Below, in pieces: positions 5,714 to 8,443 of a stretch of 8,443 nt of DNA. The notes under the pieces are model-generated. The model was given only the letters and a program-made list of their open reading frames with translations. It was not told the DNA's origin and did not search any database. Position numbers and translations under genes: made by a program. Positions within the stretch are counted from its first letter, which is position 1, and every line of letters starts with the position of its first letter. This DNA is from JALYUA01 sp040004225. Its GTDB lineage: Bacteria > Acidobacteriota > Thermoanaerobaculia > UBA5066 > Gp7-AA6. Location of the stretch: positions 1-8,443 of the forward strand of contig JBDUBI010000075.1 of NCBI GenBank assembly GCA_040004225.1, in the 5' to 3' direction.

Positions 5714-6317
5714 CCGGCGACGGGCGCTGGAACAGGCGCGTCCCACGCGGAAAGATCCCGCGCTCTCCCGCTCCGCACGACGCAACTCCCAGCAGCCGAG
5801 TCGGGTGAAGCGCCGACCAGGAGACACCTTTCCCGGCGAGCTCGACGAGATCGGCGGCGGAGAGGCGGACGAGGCCGACGTGCTCGACGATCCAGTGCCG
5901 GGCGGACGAGGTCAGCGCCGCCCGCGCTCGCTCCCGGGTCAGCTCCCCCTCCAGAAGAAGCGCGGTTTTCAGACCTGGGGGGAGCGCGGGAGTGGCGCCG
6001 CGGGGGAGCAGGTGCGTGAGCACTCCGGCGATGGCGTCGTACAGGTCGCCCGCGGCGGGAGGCCAGAGGAGACGATCCCGCGCCTCGAGAAGGAACGCGC
6101 GGTCGGCGTCGCGGTCGAGGCCCGCGGTTGCGAGCACCAGCGGCAGGGGAACGCTGCGGCGCGCGCAGTAGCCCGGCAGGGAGAAAGGGCGAAGGCGCGC
6201 CGCGGGGAGATCGCGCGCGAGCCACGCCGCAGCCCCCCGCGCGATCGCCGGCGTCGCCGCGACGATCGCGACGTCGCCGGTCGTGGTCCTGCGTCTCCGT
6301 TCCCGGCCGTCAGGCAT
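5667..6317 (-). CDS. Hypothetical protein between two c-di-GMP genes, possibly receiver-like
   Basis: The predicted protein has 216 residues (225 if GTG at 6344 is used). I do not recognise a family. After a basic head (MPDGRERRRR), DVAIVAATPAIARGAAAWL, then LPLVLATAG and RLLWPPAAGDLYDAIAGVL, follow the order of strands and helices in a response-regulator receiver domain. They lack the acidic pocket and the phospho-acceptor Asp, and are shorter than normal. A pseudo-receiver is therefore possible but unproven. The C-terminal half (TSSARHWIVEHVGLVRLSAADLVELAGKG in part) is helical, and the tail is very basic. The last 47 nt overlap the 3' end of the HD-GYP gene on the opposite strand. Upstream it is divergent from the GGDEF gene. 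No Shine-Dalgarno sequence is evident at either start. It is considered real because it fills the 700-bp gap between two clear genes with protein-like composition. Confidence 0.65.
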   Translation of the reverse strand: MPDGRERRRRTTTGDVAIVAATPAIARGAAAWLARDLPAARLRPFSLPGYCARRSVPLPLVLATAGLDRDADRAFLLEARDRLLWPPAAGDLYDAIAGVLTHLLPRGATPALPPGLKTALLLEGELTRERARAALTSSARHWIVEHVGLVRLSAADLVELAGKGVSWSALHPTRLLGVASCGAGERGIFPRGTRLFQRPSPVNRARRAPRRKPSIR

Positions 6318-6383
6318 GTCGCTCTTGTATCGCGCTTTCGCCACGGGGAGAAATCCGGGCTATCTCCCGACTCGTCCAACGGG

Positions 6384-6389
6384 TAAGAT
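6384..6389 (+). promoter_or_regulatory. Weak -10-like box for the diguanylate cyclase gene
   Basis: TAAGAT lies 32 bp before ATG 6422, in the short divergent gap between the hypothetical gene and the GGDEF gene. It shares four of six bases with TATAAT, and no -35 element was recognised. AAAGGA (6401-6406) follows as a weak ribosome-binding site, 15 bases from the start codon. Confidence 0.22.
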
Positions 6390-6421
6390 TCCCGCCGACA
6401 AAAGGATCGCCAACCAACTTG

Positions 6422-7612
6422 ATGCCGGTTTATCAATTTTCCTTGCTCATTCAGGCGGCAGGGACGGTCCTGCTGTTTCTGCTGTTTCTGCTTCTCTACA
6501 AGAAGATCCGCCGGCGCGCTTTTCTCGACTGGATCGCGTCGTGGGCGTTTCTTCTTTGCGGGCTCGGCCTCGAGCTCGTGATGCCGATGATCGCGGAGAC
6601 GCGATCCTTCGTCTTTCTCCTTCACATCGCGCTCCTCGCTCACCTCCTCTTCCTGCTGCGGGGCGTGCGCCGTTTTCGCGATGAGCGCGCTGGCACCGGA
6701 GCCTACGAACTTCTGTGGATCGTGCCGATCGTCGCGATCGCCTGGTGGACGGCGATGCAGTCCGGCACCGCAAGCAGTCACTCGGCGGCCATCGCCCTGG
6801 TCTTGGCGGCTGGGTACGTCACCGCGGCCGTTTCGTTCGCGATCACGACGGGATCGCGCGCCGGACGAGTGCTCCTCTCCATCTCCTTCCTCCTCTGGGG
6901 AGTCGAGGAGGCGGTCATCGGATTCGGTTACCTGCGCTTCCGGGACCCGGCGGCGATGCCGGAGATGCTGCAGTACGGCAACTTCGCGGCGATGCTCCTT
7001 GAAATGATGGTCGCCGTCGGAATCATCATTCTTCTCTTCGAGGCGAGCCAGTCCCGGCTCGCGGCCGAGATGGAGCAGCTTCTTCATTCCGACCAGCAGC
7101 TCAAGGAAATGGGGGTCCGGGACCCTCTGACCGGCCTCTACAACCGGCACCACTTCAACGACGTCATCAAAAGAGAGCTCGCCAACGTGCGCCGGTACGG
7201 GATCTCTCTTTCGGTCCTCCTCGCCGACGTGGACCGCTTCAAGGAAATCAACGACGTCAAAGGCCATCAGGTGGGAGACGACGTGCTGAAGTTCGTCGCC
7301 AATTACCTGACTTCGTGCGTGCGGGAATCGGACTTCGTGTTCCGCTGGGGCGGAGACGAATTCCTCGTCCTGCTGCCGCGGACCGACGAGGGGTCCGCCG
7401 CTCAGAAGGCGGAGGAGCTCGCGAGGCGCCTGCCCGCGATCCCGGGGGTCGAGCAGCTGCAGCCGTCCCTTTCCGTCGGGTGGGCAACGCATCGGATGGA
7501 CGCCGAGTTCCAGTCGACCCTCGCGCAGTCCGATGCGCGAATGTACGAGATGAAGCTCAGGGGGAAAAAAGAGCGAGAGCTGCGAGAGCGGAATCGCGGG
7601 ATGCCCTCATGA
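6422..7612 (+). CDS. Membrane diguanylate cyclase (seven TM segments plus GGDEF)
   Basis: The protein has 396 residues. Hydrophobic segments at about 7-26, 34-57, 62-80, 96-112, 120-141, 149-168 and 186-206 make a seven-helix N-terminal module. It probably senses a membrane or periplasmic signal, but its ligand is unknown. A short helix (207-230) connects to a GGDEF domain: RDPLTGLYNRHHF (233-245), LLADVDRFKEIND (metal Asp269), and GGDEF itself at 310-314. RESD (301-304) sits exactly five residues before GGDEF, so the allosteric product-inhibition I-site is intact. All key residues for making c-di-GMP from GTP are present, so it is likely active. ATG 6422 was chosen because the first TM helix follows at once; the Shine-Dalgarno sequence is weak. 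The 3' 56 nt overlap the convergent maf gene. Together with the HD-GYP gene it gives the locus a synthase and a hydrolase for c-di-GMP. Confidence 0.93.
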   Translation: MPVYQFSLLIQAAGTVLLFLLFLLLYKKIRRRAFLDWIASWAFLLCGLGLELVMPMIAETRSFVFLLHIALLAHLLFLLRGVRRFRDERAGTGAYELLWIVPIVAIAWWTAMQSGTASSHSAAIALVLAAGYVTAAVSFAITTGSRAGRVLLSISFLLWGVEEAVIGFGYLRFRDPAAMPEMLQYGNFAAMLLEMMVAVGIIILLFEASQSRLAAEMEQLLHSDQQLKEMGVRDPLTGLYNRHHFNDVIKRELANVRRYGISLSVLLADVDRFKEINDVKGHQVGDDVLKFVANYLTSCVRESDFVFRWGGDEFLVLLPRTDEGSAAQKAEELARRLPAIPGVEQLQPSLSVGWATHRMDAEFQSTLAQSDARMYEMKLRGKKERELRERNRGMPS

Positions 7613-8156
7613 GGCGGTAAACCACCGCGGCGGGGAGCCCCATCACGTTCGTGTAGGAGCCCTCGATCCCGACGACGAACCTCGAGCCGAGACCCTGGAT
7701 TCCGTAGGCGCCCGCCTTGTCCCCGGGCTCTCCGGTCGCGACGTACCAGGAAATCTCTTCCGTCGACAGCGGGGCGAACGACACGGAGCTCCAGGCGACT
7801 TCCGAACGCTCCTCCCCGTCTCCTTTCCGAAGGCAGACGCCCGTGACCACCCGGTGGATCCGGCCCGAAAGCCGCGCGAGCATCCGGGCGGCGTCCGCGT
7901 CGTTCCGGGGCTTCCCGAGGATCTCGCCCTCCAGGAGGACCAGCGTGTCGGCGGCGAGCACGGAGGACTCCGGCCGCCGGCGCGCGATCTCCGCCGCCTT
8001 CGTTCGGGCGAGTCGGCCCGCGGCACAATCGGCGAGCTCCCCGGAGAGAAGCGTCTCGTCGACGGAGGGAGCGTCGACCACGAAAGGAATTCCCATCTCC
8101 GCCAGAATCCGGGCACGCCGAGGCGACGAGGAGGCCAGGACGAGCGCGGCGGTCAT
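7557..8156 (-). CDS. maf: Maf-family nucleoside triphosphate pyrophosphatase
   Basis: This 199-residue, full-length cytoplasmic house-cleaning enzyme hydrolyses non-canonical or excess NTPs (typically dTTP/UTP in the YhdE branch) to NMP and pyrophosphate. It shows every family motif: LASSSPRRARIL (7-18), DETLLSGE with Glu34, AADTLV with catalytic-type Asp70, GKPRN with Lys82, LSGRIHRVVTGV, GEPGDKAGAYGIQG with Gln154, and GSYTNVMGLP. The GAYGIQG/SYTNVMGLP signature favours the dTTPase/UTPase subgroup over the m7GTP type, by family knowledge. The start is ATG at 8156; TTG or GTG alternatives are not needed. No Shine-Dalgarno sequence is present, but TAGAAT lies seven bases upstream, which suggests a leaderless message. 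The 3' end overlaps the GGDEF gene tail-to-tail by 56 nt. Confidence 0.96.
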   Translation of the reverse strand: MTAALVLASSSPRRARILAEMGIPFVVDAPSVDETLLSGELADCAAGRLARTKAAEIARRRPESSVLAADTLVLLEGEILGKPRNDADAARMLARLSGRIHRVVTGVCLRKGDGEERSEVAWSSVSFAPLSTEEISWYVATGEPGDKAGAYGIQGLGSRFVVGIEGSYTNVMGLPAAVVYRLMRASRDSALAALALFSP

Positions 8157-8162
8157 GGACGG

Positions 8163-8168
8163 ATTCTA
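8163..8168 (-). promoter_or_regulatory. Candidate -10 box (TAGAAT) for maf
   Basis: The minus strand reads TAGAAT with six bases before ATG 8156, the normal -10 to +1 distance, so the transcript would begin at the start codon. No Shine-Dalgarno sequence is present and no -35 element is convincing. The same hexamer stands in front of the oxidoreductase start. Confidence 0.4.
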
Positions 8169-8298
8169 ACGACGGGCGTTCTGGCGGCTCCGCTGCACCG
8201 AAGTCGAGAGGGCGGACCGTTCTACAACCCTTCTGCGGCAGGTCGCCTTCTCAGCCTCAACCCGAATCCGGCGCAGGCACGCGGCTCGTAGGAGCCCA

Positions 8299-8427
8299 CC
8301 CCTCTCCCCCGGCGCGCGGGGCGAGGGAGCCAGAGCTGCGCCCCAACCACGCTGGTGGCCAAGCTCGCAGCGGGAGGAGTCTCCTGACCGAAGGGAAGGA
8401 GGAGCCTCCCGCTGCGGGAGCCGCAGC
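8299..8427. repeat. Palindromic intergenic repeat island B
   Basis: The last 287 bp of the window (8157-8443) hold no gene I can support. CCCTC-T-CCCC (8300-8309) pairs with GGGG-C-GAGGG (8318-8327). CGCAGCGGGAGG (8366-8377) and CCTCCCGCTGCG (8405-8416) are perfect 12-bp arms. Inside them CTCCT (8381-8385) pairs with AGGAG (8397-8401). GCTGCGG (8411-8417) also pairs with CCGCAGC (8421-8427) over a three-base loop, which uses the same arm as the long hairpin. The C-rich CCCCTCTCCCC core and the shared-arm design recall island A near 3571-3757, suggesting a dispersed REP-like family. Confidence 0.55.
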
Positions 8428-8443
8428 GAACGGAGGGAGCAGG

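Noticed and set aside
4544..5827. Minus-strand open frame of 427 codons opposite the HD-GYP gene
   Set aside because: It is a shadow of a gene with complete catalytic motifs, and nothing recognisable is encoded.
6345..6421. Possible c-di-GMP riboswitch before the cyclase gene
   Set aside because: The gap is too short and lacks the conserved GEMM elements; GGGTAA occurs only by chance.
5969..7492. Minus-strand open frame of 507 codons opposite the GGDEF gene
   Set aside because: It is antisense to the clear 7TM-GGDEF protein, with low-complexity Arg/Glu/Asp/Lys/Gln content.
8157..8443. CRISPR array or transposon end at the right edge
   Set aside because: The repeats are inverted and nested, not evenly spaced direct repeats, and no transposase or target duplication is seen.

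Overview
The window is strongly GC-rich with dense third-position G/C. It looks like a chromosomal segment of a Gram-negative-type bacterium: it holds a diderm-style lipoprotein, a GlsB/YeaQ-family membrane protein and c-di-GMP enzymes. Codon style and gene mix would fit Acidobacteriota or a deltaproteobacterium-like lineage, but nothing here fixes the taxonomy. No rRNA, tRNA, CRISPR, transposase or phage gene was seen.

Layout. (1) Positions 1-1607, minus strand: the N-terminal 535 residues of a large Fe-S/FAD oxidoreductase that runs off the left edge. (2) 1806-3385, minus strand: a compact four-gene operon, transcribed right to left. Its products are a Gly/Ala/Gln-rich protein of unknown function, a GlsB/YeaQ-type small membrane protein, an 88-residue LysM protein resembling the C-terminal half of Kbp/YgaU, and a small lipoprotein with an Ig-like domain. 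Each has a clear Shine-Dalgarno sequence and the first two are translationally coupled. A strong two-part hairpin follows the last gene. (3) 3386-3784: about 400 bp without a gene, holding the operon leader and a palindromic repeat island with a canonical G-quadruplex motif. (4) 3785-7612: a c-di-GMP block. It has a GAF/HD-GYP phosphodiesterase with a large insertion (plus strand), an unrecognised 216-residue protein (minus), and a seven-TM diguanylate cyclase with an intact I-site (plus). (5) 7557-8156, minus strand: a Maf nucleotide pyrophosphatase. (6) 8157-8443: a second palindromic repeat island and no gene.

The operon suggests envelope or osmotic stress adaptation. The next block could make (GGDEF) and degrade (HD-GYP) the same second messenger, with an uncharacterised gene between them that overlaps the phosphodiesterase gene tail-to-tail. 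The most unusual items are the roughly 100-residue insertion inside the HD-GYP core, the unknown gene between the two c-di-GMP enzymes, the BON-less Kbp-like LysM protein in a stress operon, and two palindromic islands in which a short and a long inverted repeat compete for the same arm. All statements rest on reading the sequence; no database search was possible.
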